DNA from: Silvimonas soli
GTDB lineage: Bacteria; Pseudomonadota; Gammaproteobacteria; Burkholderiales; Chitinibacteraceae
DNA: 64,000 nucleotides
Assembly: GCF_030035605.1 (NCBI RefSeq)
Contig: NZ_CP106736.1
Span: forward strand, 1,302,001 to 1,366,000
Direction of reading: 5' to 3'
The translations under genes were made by a program, and so were the position numbers. Of this stretch, positions 29,480-37,753 are shown one piece after another. The notes beneath the pieces are model-generated. The model was not told the origin of the DNA, did not search any database, and saw only the letters and a program-made list of their open reading frames with translations. The stretch's first letter is position 1. Each line of letters starts with the position of its first letter.

Positions 29480-30238
29480 GTGATTAGCTACGAATTTCCC
29501 ATCAACGAGCGGATCCGCACGCTGCTGCGTCTAGAAGACATCTACGACCGAACCACCACGCTGGCCGCTCGGGAGCATTCACTCGACCATCACACAGCGT
29601 TGATCGGCTTGTTTGAGATTATGGAAGTAGCGAGTCGGGCGGATCTCAAATCCGACTTGTTGCAAGAACTGGAACGCCAGCGTCAATCCCTGTCAGCGTT
29701 GCGCCATAACCCGCATATCTCGGAAGAAGCGCTGGAGCGCGTGCTCTCGGATATCGAAGACACGCATGGCCAGTTACTGCAAATGACCGGCAAGGTCGGC
29801 CAGTATTTGCGTGAGAACGAGTGGCTAATGGCTATCAAACAGCGCCTGGCGATTCCTGGTGGTGCCTGTGAGTTTGATCTGCCGTCGTACCACTACTGGC
29901 GCCAACTGGCACCTGAGCGGCGCCAGGCAGACCTGGAGCGCTGGTTGTCGCCACTGATGCCGATTCGTAACGGCATCCAGATTGTGCTGCGCCTGTTACG
30001 CGATTCGGCCAAGGTGTCGCATTTTACCGCGCGCCAGGGGGCTTTCCAGCAAATGTCGGGTGGCAAGACGATCCAGATGCTGCGCGTCACTCTTCCGACT
30101 GATTTGCCGGTCGTGCCGGAGCTATCGGCCAATCGCTACGCCATCAACGTTCGCTTCATTCAGCCATCAACCTCAGGCGAGCGCACCAAACTGGTCGAGG
30201 CCGATATTGAATTCGCGCTGGGTTACTGCAATCTGTAA
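29480..30238 (+). CDS. zapD: Cell division protein ZapD
   Basis: ZapD crosslinks FtsZ filaments and stabilises the Z ring. The 252-residue cytoplasmic protein matches the family (DUF1342): ISYEFPINERIRTLLRLEDIYDR at the N terminus, HYWRQLAPERRQADLERWL, and VRFIQPSTSGERTKLVEADIEFALGYC at the end. GTG at 29480 gives the canonical N terminus, although no Shine-Dalgarno is seen before it. Confidence 0.93.
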   Translation: MISYEFPINERIRTLLRLEDIYDRTTTLAAREHSLDHHTALIGLFEIMEVASRADLKSDLLQELERQRQSLSALRHNPHISEEALERVLSDIEDTHGQLLQMTGKVGQYLRENEWLMAIKQRLAIPGGACEFDLPSYHYWRQLAPERRQADLERWLSPLMPIRNGIQIVLRLLRDSAKVSHFTARQGAFQQMSGGKTIQMLRVTLPTDLPVVPELSANRYAINVRFIQPSTSGERTKLVEADIEFALGYCNL

Positions 30239-30280
30239 TTCACACGTTCGCCACACAATCGCGAAAGATCTGAAACACTC

Positions 30281-30478
30281 ATGACGCAATCCACCTCCCG
30301 CTTTGTCACCTGCCCTTGCTGCAAAAAGCAAAGCGCGTACTCGCCCGAAAATCCGTTCCGGCCGTTCTGTTCCGAGCGTTGCCGCTTGATTGACCTTGGG
30401 CAATGGGCATCGGAAAGCTATCGCGTGCCAGTCGAATCTGATGACCTGGACGAACAGACACCGCCCCGACTGTCATAG
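30281..30478 (+). CDS. yacG: DNA gyrase inhibitor / zinc protein YacG
   Basis: This 65-residue zinc-finger protein inhibits gyrase in E. coli. The four zinc ligands are C11 and C14 (TCPCC) and C30 and C34 (FCSERC), followed by RLIDLGQWASESYRVP. It is the usual end of the pilD-coaE-zapD-yacG cluster. Its final codons overlap the first repeat of the PhoB-like array. Confidence 0.94.
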   Translation: MTQSTSRFVTCPCCKKQSAYSPENPFRPFCSERCRLIDLGQWASESYRVPVESDDLDEQTPPRLS

Positions 30479-30531
30479 TTTCGTCGCAGTCCCGTCACTG
30501 TTTCTTCAATAAATCGTCATTGCGTGGTCAT
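30470..30531 (+). promoter_or_regulatory. PhoB-box-like array upstream of olsB
   Basis: Seven-base units begin at 30470 (CTGTCAT), 30481 (TCGTCGC), 30492 (CCGTCAC), 30514 (TCGTCAT) and 30525 (TGGTCAT), all in 11-base register. The unit at 30503 (TCTTCAA) is poor. The consensus PhoB half-site is CTGTCAT, repeated every 11 bases, with the last repeat near -35 and a -10 about ten bases on. TTAATT at 30541 fits that -10. The first unit overlaps the yacG stop codon. PhoB control is inferred. Confidence 0.6.
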
Positions 30532-30570
30532 GCGCTCCGCTTAATTTCTCTCCATACCTACAGGAGGGAA

Positions 30571-31323
30571 ATGATGCTCCAGACTCAGAACGCCGCACCC
30601 ACAAAACAGAAACGTCGCCTGTCGGTTACGCTGGCGAATCACGAAGGCGCGGTCCGCGCCGCGCAAGCATTGCGCTACCGGATTTTTGCCGAAGAAATGG
30701 GCGCTCGCATCCACGCTCGTGAAGCCGGTCTGGACCAGGATCTGTTCGATCCATATTGCGACCACTTGCTGGTGCAAGATGACGACACCGGCGAAGTCGT
30801 CGGCACTTACCGTATTCTGCCGCCACATCAAGCCCGCAAGCTGGGCAGCTATTACTCCGACACCGAATTCGATTTGACCCGACTGGGCCATATCCGCTCG
30901 CAGATTGTAGAGATCGGCCGCTCCTGCGTGCACCCGGATTACCGCACCGGCGCCACCATTACCCTGCTGTGGCATGGTCTGGCCAGCTACATGCGTGAGC
31001 GCAATTACCGCTACCTGGTCGGCTGTGCCAGCGTCTCGTTGGCGGATGGCGGCCATACCGCGGCCAGTATCTATCGCAAGCTGGCAGACACCGCCATGGG
31101 CCCGGTGGAATGGCGTGTTTTCCCACGCTGCCCATTGCCCTTGCCCGCCCTCAACCAGAAGCTGGATGTCGAGATTCCGGCCCTGATCAAAGGCTATCTG
31201 CGCGCTGGTGCACAGTTGTGCGGCACGCCTGCCTGGGACCCGGACTTCAACACTGCCGATCTGTTCTTGCTGCTGTCCATGCACCAGGTTGACCAGCGTT
31301 ACGCCAAGCACTTCATGCGCTAG
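30571..31323 (+). CDS. olsB: Ornithine N-acyltransferase OlsB-like (GNAT fold)
   Basis: The family transfers a 3-hydroxyacyl chain from ACP to ornithine, the first step of phosphorus-free ornithine lipids. The 250-residue protein has ALRYRIFAEEMGARIHAREAGLDQDLFDPYCDHLLV, VVGTYRILPP, VEIGRSCVHPDYRTGATITLLWHGLASYM and YLVGCASVSLADGG, all typical of OlsB. AGGAGGG precedes tandem ATGs at 30571 and 30574; the second has the better spacing. The acyltransferase downstream is a fitting OlsA partner. A PhoB-like array lies upstream. 'GNAT/hemolysin-like' is the generic alternative label. Confidence 0.85.
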   Translation: MMLQTQNAAPTKQKRRLSVTLANHEGAVRAAQALRYRIFAEEMGARIHAREAGLDQDLFDPYCDHLLVQDDDTGEVVGTYRILPPHQARKLGSYYSDTEFDLTRLGHIRSQIVEIGRSCVHPDYRTGATITLLWHGLASYMRERNYRYLVGCASVSLADGGHTAASIYRKLADTAMGPVEWRVFPRCPLPLPALNQKLDVEIPALIKGYLRAGAQLCGTPAWDPDFNTADLFLLLSMHQVDQRYAKHFMR

Positions 31324-31482
31324 TTGGTTATTAGTCGCCCATGCGAGACAGTCTGCAATAAGACCATTTCGGCATCCGCGGCAAGCGACTAAACTTGGTT
31401 CTCATTTATCAAATTGAAACAGATGGGGCGTGTTCTTTCCTCAGAATATCGAGAGGAGTGCTACCCCACTGTCTTGATCGCC

Positions 31483-32370
31483 ATGCCGCTTCTACGCACC
31501 GCGCTGCGAGTCAGCCGACTTTCCCGATTAGGCCTACACCTGCTGCGCGGTCTTGCAGCAGGTGCTTGGCGTTTTCCCGGCCTTACGCAGGAACAGCGCA
31601 TTGTCTATATCCAGCGCTGGTCCGAAAAACTGGCGCAGATTCTGGGCATTACTGTGCGGGTGCAGGGGATTGCACCGGGGCTCTATCCGCCTAATCACCT
31701 GCTGCTGGCCAATCATATTTCCTGGCTGGATATCTTTATCCTGAATGCGGTCACCGTTTCGCGTTTCGTTGCCAAGTCGGAAATCCGCAGCTGGCCCCTG
31801 ATTGGGCGGTTGTGCCATCACACCGGCACGCTGTTTATCGAACGTGAAAAAAAGCGTGATGCTGCCCGCGTGAACAACGCCATGATTGAGGCTCTGCAAT
31901 CAGAACATTGTGTCGCCGTATTTCCGGAAGGCACTACTTCTGATGGGTCGCGTATTCTGCCTTTTCGCTCATCGCTGATGCAGGCGGCGCTCGAAAGCCA
32001 TGCCACCATCCAGCCGGTTTACCTGCGCTACACCGATGCTGATGGCAATTACAACCCGACCCCGGCCTACGTGGACGACATGTCGATTGGCAAATCGCTG
32101 TGGCAGATTCTGGGAGCCCGTGGCTTGCATGCCGAAATCACCTTCCTGGCACCGTTTCCAGCCGATCATGCCGACCGGCGCCATCTGACGCAGTTTGTGG
32201 AGGCGCGCATCATCGCCGCCCATCGCGCACTCAATGAAGGCAATGGTGACTGCGAGGCGCTGTTTGCGCCTTGCACCGTCGCTGCATCGGCCAGTCCGGC
32301 TACGCCGCGACAGCAAGACCCTGAAGATATGGAAGAAACGCTCTGCCACGCGAGCCGTATCGCCGTTTAG
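31483..32370 (+). CDS. olsA: Lyso-ornithine lipid / 1-acylglycerol-3-phosphate acyltransferase (OlsA/PlsC family)
   Basis: This membrane-associated acyltransferase of 295 residues has the HX4D motif (NHISWLD, H78 and D83) and the FPEGTTSDG substrate motif. A hydrophobic stretch HLLRGLAAGAWRF is near the N terminus. Next to OlsB it probably adds the second acyl chain to lyso-ornithine lipid; a PlsC-type role in phosphatidic acid synthesis remains possible. The start is uncertain: ATG 31483 gives the family-like N terminus but has no clear ribosome binding site, and an in-frame ATG lies at 31423. Confidence 0.8.
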   Translation: MPLLRTALRVSRLSRLGLHLLRGLAAGAWRFPGLTQEQRIVYIQRWSEKLAQILGITVRVQGIAPGLYPPNHLLLANHISWLDIFILNAVTVSRFVAKSEIRSWPLIGRLCHHTGTLFIEREKKRDAARVNNAMIEALQSEHCVAVFPEGTTSDGSRILPFRSSLMQAALESHATIQPVYLRYTDADGNYNPTPAYVDDMSIGKSLWQILGARGLHAEITFLAPFPADHADRRHLTQFVEARIIAAHRALNEGNGDCEALFAPCTVAASASPATPRQQDPEDMEETLCHASRIAV

Positions 32371-32407
32371 CTGGCGGGCTCATGGCCTCACCCGACGGCT
32401 GATGTGG

Positions 32408-33232
32408 TCATTCCTGAGTGATGCTTTGATAGCTTTGCAACGCCGGTTGCTGCACTACCACACCCGTATCGAGGTTGATCGCGGTGAGTTGCCCGCCCCA
32501 GATGCACCCAGTATCCGTCGCCCAGACCGACTCCGACTGCAGTAGACCCAAGGCGGACCAGTGTCCGCACAATACCCGTGGCACGCTCTTGCGGCCAGCC
32601 ACAGCAAACCAGGGCTGCAATCCGGCGGGCGCCTGGTCCAGTTCACCTTTGTACTTCAACTGCAAATTCAGACTCTGGTCGACAAAACGCATGCGGGTAA
32701 ACGCGTTTACAGTAAATCGTAAACGGTCTGCTTTACTTTTGGCCTCGCTCCAGTGTGTGGGCTGATTGCCATACATTTCAGTCAGAAAGTCCCGCCACTG
32801 CTCGCCGCGCAAGACCGCCTCGACCGCTGCAGCCGCTTCGAGCGCCTTCTCTTTGTTCCAGCCGGGCCAGACGCCTGCGTGCACTACCACCCCGTCGCCC
32901 AGATCAATCATCAACGGTTGGTAGCGCAACCAGTCGCAAAAGGCCGCGCACTGCGGATGCTCCAGAATGGCATCCAGCGTATCGCCCGTTTTGCGTTTGG
33001 AAACGCCTGCAGCCACGGCCAGCAAATGCAGATCATGATTCCCAAGCACGGTCTGAACCGCCGCGCCTTGGCCCATCACCCAACGTAATACTTCCAGCGA
33101 ACGCGGGCCGCGATTCACCAGGTCACCGACCAGCCACAGGTGATCGTTTGCCGGGTCAAAATCCAGTTGTTTCAATAACAAGACCAGTTCGTCAAAGCAG
33201 CCTTGAACATCTCCAATTACGTAACGCGACAT
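32408..33232 (-). CDS. apaH: Bis(5'-nucleosyl)-tetraphosphatase, symmetrical
   Basis: ApaH hydrolyses Ap4A to two ADP and also decaps Np4-capped RNA. The 274-residue metallophosphatase starts MSRYVIGDVQGCFDELVLLLKQL, followed by LWLVGDLVNRGPRSLEVLRWV, VLGNHDLHLLAVA and VVHAGVWPGW, all diagnostic. ATG at 33232 is the family start; the frame is open upstream to 33439 but without homology. It is convergent with the OlsA-like gene. Confidence 0.95.
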   Translation of the reverse strand: MSRYVIGDVQGCFDELVLLLKQLDFDPANDHLWLVGDLVNRGPRSLEVLRWVMGQGAAVQTVLGNHDLHLLAVAAGVSKRKTGDTLDAILEHPQCAAFCDWLRYQPLMIDLGDGVVVHAGVWPGWNKEKALEAAAAVEAVLRGEQWRDFLTEMYGNQPTHWSEAKSKADRLRFTVNAFTRMRFVDQSLNLQLKYKGELDQAPAGLQPWFAVAGRKSVPRVLCGHWSALGLLQSESVWATDTGCIWGGQLTAINLDTGVVVQQPALQSYQSITQE

Positions 33233-33580
33233 CCTGATCCTTTGCGAGAAATACCGCTTCCAGCCAGCCGACCCGAGCGTCTCAGGTGCATTTTGCTCTG
33301 GCGAAATATTCCTGAAAGTATACCCGCAAGCCCCCGGCAACGCTGCATGGCAACATAAAACGCCGCCGCACGGCCCGACGTGTGACGGAATAAATCTTTG
33401 CCCGACGTCTTTTGCCGTAATTGTGATAAAGGCGTCCATTGCTTATGCGAATTTCAGAAAAGTCTCATAGATCGTAATTTGCCAGACCGTTAACTTGTCG
33501 GTTCTCTACCAGTACCGGATTTAGCTGCTTGCCGATAGCGCACTCCGGATTCATGCACTGGGAGCAAATGGGGACGCAAA
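33233..33580. other. Intergenic region between apaH and the resolvase-like gene
   Basis: About 350 bases between divergent genes. It must contain both promoters. No terminator, repeat or reading frame with support is seen. Confidence 0.45.
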
Positions 33581-34114
33581 ATGAGAATCGGGTATTTGTT
33601 GGAAGAAAACCGCGATGGGCTGGACCAAAAACGCCAGGCCCTGATGCAAACCTGGAGTTGTCAGGCTATTTTCATTGACCAGAGTAGCCATTCGCGCCGG
33701 CAACTCTCGATGGCGCTGGCCAGCATGGTCAGCCACGACACCCTGGTGATCCAGAACATGGATGGCGCGGGACTGGGCGCTTATCAATTGCTGTGTTTGC
33801 TGGAACAACTGGATCGCCGTGGTTCGGCGCTGGAGATCACCTCGCTGGGTCTGAGCTCCAATACGCCGGACGGTCAGCGCATTCTGCTGAGCCTGCTGAT
33901 TCAGCAACTGCGCTCAGAGCGCCCTGCCCGCAGCAAGCCATTGGGCAAACAACGTGGGCGCCGCCCCAAGCTCAATGCCACGGCCGTGCGCACACTGGCT
34001 GAAAGCCTGCGCAACGGCACCCATAGCAAAGAAGTGGCGCGGGACATGGGCGTGTCGATTGCCACGCTATATCGATACAAGCGGCTGATTGAGGATGGCG
34101 GCATCACGCCTTGA
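33581..34114 (+). CDS. Resolvase-like DNA-binding protein lacking the catalytic serine
   Basis: The 177-residue protein aligns end to end by eye with small serine recombinases. It starts MRIGY and has DTLVIQNMD in place of DVxLVxxLDRLGR, STxD-like SSNTPDGQRILLSLL, GRRPKL and a C-terminal helix-turn-helix (KEVARDMGVSIATLYRYKRLI). The active-site segment ARVST is LLEEN here, so the nucleophilic serine and its arginine are gone, and the two arginines of DRLGR are glycines. It is therefore probably a domesticated DNA-binding protein, not a recombinase. GGGGA precedes ATG 33581. No transposon or res site is seen nearby. Confidence 0.75.
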   Translation: MRIGYLLEENRDGLDQKRQALMQTWSCQAIFIDQSSHSRRQLSMALASMVSHDTLVIQNMDGAGLGAYQLLCLLEQLDRRGSALEITSLGLSSNTPDGQRILLSLLIQQLRSERPARSKPLGKQRGRRPKLNATAVRTLAESLRNGTHSKEVARDMGVSIATLYRYKRLIEDGGITP

Positions 34115-34134
34115 GCGCGTCGCCGTGCACATCC

Positions 34135-34893
34135 TCAAGTTTTGAGCGGCAAATACGCGTCAAACCGCGTGCTTTCTCCATCAAAACAAAAGTCCGGCTT
34201 TAGCCCCGCCAGCCATGGTGCTGTGCGGGGTCTTTTTACGACCACTCGTTGCCGGGCGATCCGGCGAGCGGGTTCCAGTAGTGCATCGGCATCGGTATCG
34301 CCGCCGATTAGCGTCTGAAAAGCGTGCATCTCTTTCTTGGCGCGCGCGCGTTTATCGGGCTCGGGAAACATCGGGTCTAGATAGACCACATCGAAACTTG
34401 CGGGCTTGCCCTCTTGCACCAGCCACTCCAGAGCATTGCTTTGCAACAATCGCATACGCGCGACTATGGATGCCGTTTCATCATGCATCATGGCCCGGCG
34501 CAAGCCATCGGCCAGCAAGGCGCACGCCACCGGGCTGCGTTCAAGCATCTGTACCTCACACCCCAAAGTAGCCAGCACGAAGGCATCACGCCCCAGACCG
34601 GCCGTCGCATCCAGTACCGTGGGCGTATTGCCCGCTTTCAGACCCACTGCTTTGGCCACCGGTTGCCCGCGGCCGCCGCCAAATTTACGGCGATGCGCTT
34701 GAGCGCCATCGACCAGATCCACGCACACCAAAGCCTTTTCATCCGCCTGCGCCAGCGCCAAGCGGTCATCTTGCCAGACCAGGTAATGCCCGGTTTCCGG
34801 TGCGTTTTCCAGCAAGGTCAAGCCGAACCGCTCAGCCAGCAACGTGAGTTCGTCAGCCACTTCTGTTGCCACAATCCCGATATTCACGCCCAC
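34135..34893 (-). CDS. rsmJ: 16S rRNA (guanine1516-N2)-methyltransferase
   Basis: RsmJ methylates G1516 of 16S rRNA. The 252-residue SAM-dependent enzyme contains VDLVDGAQAHRRKFGGGRGQPVAKAVG, the SAM motif TVLDATAGLGRDAFVLATLGCEVQMLERSP, and the catalytic-type VVYLDPMFPEPDKRARAKKEM. It overlaps the end of mtfA by 10 bases, so the pair is likely cotranscribed. Confidence 0.94.
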   Translation of the reverse strand: MGVNIGIVATEVADELTLLAERFGLTLLENAPETGHYLVWQDDRLALAQADEKALVCVDLVDGAQAHRRKFGGGRGQPVAKAVGLKAGNTPTVLDATAGLGRDAFVLATLGCEVQMLERSPVACALLADGLRRAMMHDETASIVARMRLLQSNALEWLVQEGKPASFDVVYLDPMFPEPDKRARAKKEMHAFQTLIGGDTDADALLEPARRIARQRVVVKRPRTAPWLAGLKPDFCFDGESTRFDAYLPLKT

Positions 34894-35729
34894 GCCCCCG
34901 GTGCTGTCGTCGGCATAATCACTGGCGCCATAGCCAACGGCTCGAAAGCCGGGCGATAGCGCACTCGGGGCAGGCGTTGCAGCGGGTCTTGCCGGTAAAA
35001 CTGTTTGAGTTGTTCATAGACGCGAGGATAGTGCTCGGATACCGCATGCGGTGTTTCGAAGAAATACTCGCTAAATACCGCAAAGCACTCAGCCGGATTT
35101 TCGGCGGCATACAGGTCAATCGGGCTATACAAACCCAAGTGCGCCAGTTTGCTTAAATGGGAAAACGCATCCGAAAAAGCCGCCTTCCACTCAGCGGCAT
35201 CCATACCGGCATGTAACGCTGGCCGACCATTGGCTTCACCATTGCGCATATCCAGTTTATGAGCCAGCTCATGGATCACTACGTTCCAGCCATCCAGCCA
35301 GGGCGACTCAGCCACATCCATCCAGGACAACAGTACCGGCCCCTCCGGGCGCGCTTGCCCGGCCAGATGCTGTTCGTATTCGTGCACCAGGCCAATGGAG
35401 TCGGTGTAGCGATCGCGACTTAGAAAACGTCCGGGATAAACCACCACTTCTGACCAGTCGTCATAAGCGTCGAAATCCAGGTTGATGACTGGGAGCACGG
35501 CTTGTGCCGCCAGCAACACCCGCGCATGTTCGGTCAATTCCAGCTCATGCACCGGGGTAATGGTTTTCTCGTGCAGGAACCAGGCGGTATGTTCACGCAG
35601 CCGTTGCTTTTCATCCTCGGTCAACCCGAGAAATAGCGGCATGGCAAGGACGGGATACCACAGCGCATCCGGAATCGGATTGGCGGCCAGGTAATGCTCG
35701 CGACGACGGGTGCGCAGAAATTCAAACAT
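34884..35729 (-). CDS. mtfA: Mlc titration factor A / zinc aminopeptidase MtfA
   Basis: In E. coli MtfA binds and inactivates the glucose repressor Mlc and has aminopeptidase activity. The 281-residue protein has a zincin motif with H153, E154 and H157 (VIHELAHKLDMRNGEANG), a glutamate further downstream (NPAECFAVFSEYFFETP), and the N-terminal LTEDEKQRLREHTAWFLHEK. It lies upstream of rsmJ with a 10-base overlap. No mlc gene is in the window, so the regulatory role is inferred from the family. Confidence 0.92.
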   Translation of the reverse strand: MFEFLRTRRREHYLAANPIPDALWYPVLAMPLFLGLTEDEKQRLREHTAWFLHEKTITPVHELELTEHARVLLAAQAVLPVINLDFDAYDDWSEVVVYPGRFLSRDRYTDSIGLVHEYEQHLAGQARPEGPVLLSWMDVAESPWLDGWNVVIHELAHKLDMRNGEANGRPALHAGMDAAEWKAAFSDAFSHLSKLAHLGLYSPIDLYAAENPAECFAVFSEYFFETPHAVSEHYPRVYEQLKQFYRQDPLQRLPRVRYRPAFEPLAMAPVIMPTTAPGAWA

Positions 35730-35837
35730 GCGAGGGTGAACCGAAGAGGAGGGATCGACCCTCTTCAGGTGAGGGGGTCGTCAGCACATTTCAAGCCGCC
35801 CCCTCTTGCTCTGCCCGCCAGCGCGGGCGAACACCCC

Positions 35838-36896
35838 TTATTTGCCGAGCGCGCCTTGTGCAACCAGCTCCACTTCGCGCTGCGCCGACTGGGTAAATGG
35901 GTGCAGATGCGTCAGGAACTGCCGACTGGCCGCAGCCCAAGAGAATTTCTCGGCATGCTTGCGTACTGCTTCCCGGTCCACGCGCAGTGCGTCCAGACAC
36001 GCTTTCTGCAAATCGTCGTTAAGCGCGCCCGGGCCGTCCGTGCCGATCACGTCAATCGGGCCCGTGACCGGATATGCTGCTACCGGGCAACCGCTGGCCA
36101 TGGCTTCCAGCAACACCAGGCCAAACGTGTCGGTCTTTGAGGGGAATACGAACACATCCGCGGCGTTGTAGACCTCAGCCAGTTCTGATTGACTCAGCAC
36201 GCCTAGCCAATGCACGCCCTGCGCCTCGCCATATTTGGCTTTGAGTGACGCCGCTGCCGGGCCATCGCCGCAGACCCAGCGTGAACCGGGTAGCTCCAGT
36301 TGCAGGAAGGCTTCTACATTCTTTTCTACTGCCACGCGCCCGACGTACACAAAAATCGGCCGACGGGTTTGCAGGCGATCACGGGCACCGGGTTTGAAGA
36401 TGTCCAGATCCACGCCACGTGACCACATCACCACGTTTTTGAAGCCGCGCGCCTCCAGGTCATCCACTACCACTTTGGTCGGCACCATCACGGCGTGAGC
36501 GGCATTGTGAAACCGGGTCAGAAAGCCATAAGTCCAGCTCAGTGGTATACCAAAGCGTAGTTGCACATATTCCGGAAACCGCGAGTGATATGCGGTCGTG
36601 AACGGCAGTTTGTGTTTGATGCAGTAACGCCGCGTTGCCATGCCCAGCGGACCCTCGGTCGCGATGTGAATGGCGTCCGGCTTGAAGCGGTCGATATGTT
36701 CGGCAATTTTTTTACCTGGTCGCCATGACAGACGAATCTCCGGGTAGGTCGGGCAAGGAAAAGTCTTGAACTGCAGCGGGGTAATCATTTCTACCGCGTG
36801 GCCCATCTTTAGCAACTCGGCTCGAGTTTGCTTGAGGGTACGTACCACGCCGTTGACTTGCGGTTCCCATGCATCGGTCACAATCAGGATATTCAT
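35838..36896 (-). CDS. Family-4 glycosyltransferase, Agt-like glycolipid synthase
   Basis: The 352-residue GT-B enzyme begins MNILIVTDAWEPQVNGVVRTLKQTRAELLKMGHAVEMITP. It contains IHIATEGPLGMATRRYCIKHKLPFTTAYHSRFPEYV and the C-terminal donor site FPSKTDTFGLVLLEAMASGCPVAAYPV. Its ATG overlaps the TGA of the upstream metallophosphoesterase. This gene pair matches the plcP-agt unit in which Agt glycosylates diacylglycerol from phospholipid turnover to make phosphorus-free glycolipids. That function is inferred from neighbour and sequence type; a general alpha-mannosyltransferase is the alternative. Confidence 0.8.
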   Translation of the reverse strand: MNILIVTDAWEPQVNGVVRTLKQTRAELLKMGHAVEMITPLQFKTFPCPTYPEIRLSWRPGKKIAEHIDRFKPDAIHIATEGPLGMATRRYCIKHKLPFTTAYHSRFPEYVQLRFGIPLSWTYGFLTRFHNAAHAVMVPTKVVVDDLEARGFKNVVMWSRGVDLDIFKPGARDRLQTRRPIFVYVGRVAVEKNVEAFLQLELPGSRWVCGDGPAAASLKAKYGEAQGVHWLGVLSQSELAEVYNAADVFVFPSKTDTFGLVLLEAMASGCPVAAYPVTGPIDVIGTDGPGALNDDLQKACLDALRVDREAVRKHAEKFSWAAASRQFLTHLHPFTQSAQREVELVAQGALGK

Positions 36897-37708
36897 GCGG
36901 CAGCTCCGTGCAGTCCCATGGATGGAATGGTCAGCGCGTTAATTTGCGCAGATTGTTCGTCAAAAAACTTTTGCCAGGTCACGATGCGCAACTCGCCGGT
37001 GGGGAGTTCTACCAGTGCGGTCAGGCTTTCCACCCAGTCGCCGTCATTGCAGTAAAGAATGCCGTCAATCTCGCGCATCTCGGCTTTGTGGATATGTCCG
37101 CACACCACGCCATCCAGCCCGCGCTCGCGCGCCTCTTGCGCCACGGCATTTTCAAAACTGCTGACGAAGTTCACCGCTGTTTTGACTTTGTGTTTGAGAT
37201 ATTGCGAGAGCGACCAATAACCCAGCCCCATGCGGGCCCGCAGGCGGTTGAACCAGTAGTTGAGCTTCAGCGTCACGCCATACAAGCGGTCACCGACAAT
37301 CGCCAGCCACTTGGCGCACTGCACTACACCGTCAAACTTGTCGCCATGCAGCACCAGCAACTGGCGGCCGTCTGCGGTTTTGTGGATCACTTCATCTTCA
37401 ATGCGGATATCACCAAACATCAGCCCCAGAAACTGGCGGGCGCCTTCGTCGTGATTGCCGGGAATGTAGATAACGTGAGTGCCTTTGCGCGCCTTGCGCA
37501 GCACTTTCTGGATGACGTCGTTATGGCTTTGTTGCCAGTACCAGGAGCGCTTGAGCGCCCAGCCATCGACGATATCTCCGACCAGATAGAGATATTCGGA
37601 TTCGGTGTTTTTGAGAAAGTCGAGGAGATAATCTGCCTGGCAGCCCGACGTGCCAAGGTGGAGATCGGAGATCCAGATACTGCGGAATTTCAGGGAGTGA
37701 TCCGCCAT
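36893..37708 (-). CDS. plcP: PlcP-like metallophosphoesterase (annotated elsewhere as LpxH-like)
   Basis: The 271-residue calcineurin-like phosphoesterase has D15 and H17 (ISDLHLGT), D45 (LVGDIVDGW), N85 and H86 (IPGNHDE), H121 (LHGDKFD) and CGHIHKAEM. The stretch DIVDGWALKRSWYWQQSHNDVIQKVLRKARKG is typical of the PlcP/UDP-diacylglucosamine pyrophosphatase-like group. PlcP removes head groups from phospholipids in phosphate starvation, giving diacylglycerol for Agt. The pairing with the glycosyltransferase (4-base overlap) and an upstream PhoB-like array favour PlcP over LpxH, though an LpxH-type activity cannot be excluded. Confidence 0.75.
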   Translation of the reverse strand: MADHSLKFRSIWISDLHLGTSGCQADYLLDFLKNTESEYLYLVGDIVDGWALKRSWYWQQSHNDVIQKVLRKARKGTHVIYIPGNHDEGARQFLGLMFGDIRIEDEVIHKTADGRQLLVLHGDKFDGVVQCAKWLAIVGDRLYGVTLKLNYWFNRLRARMGLGYWSLSQYLKHKVKTAVNFVSSFENAVAQEARERGLDGVVCGHIHKAEMREIDGILYCNDGDWVESLTALVELPTGELRIVTWQKFFDEQSAQINALTIPSMGLHGAAA

Positions 37709-37753
37709 GACGAGGTTTCCAGCCGTTGGTTTGGCGCATCTTGCCCAGCGCGC

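Noticed and set aside
36893..37708. Plain LpxH of lipid A synthesis
   Set aside because: Metal ligands fit both families, but the overlap with a lipid-type glycosyltransferase, the family-like middle region and the PhoB-like array favour PlcP. LpxH is kept as the alternative.
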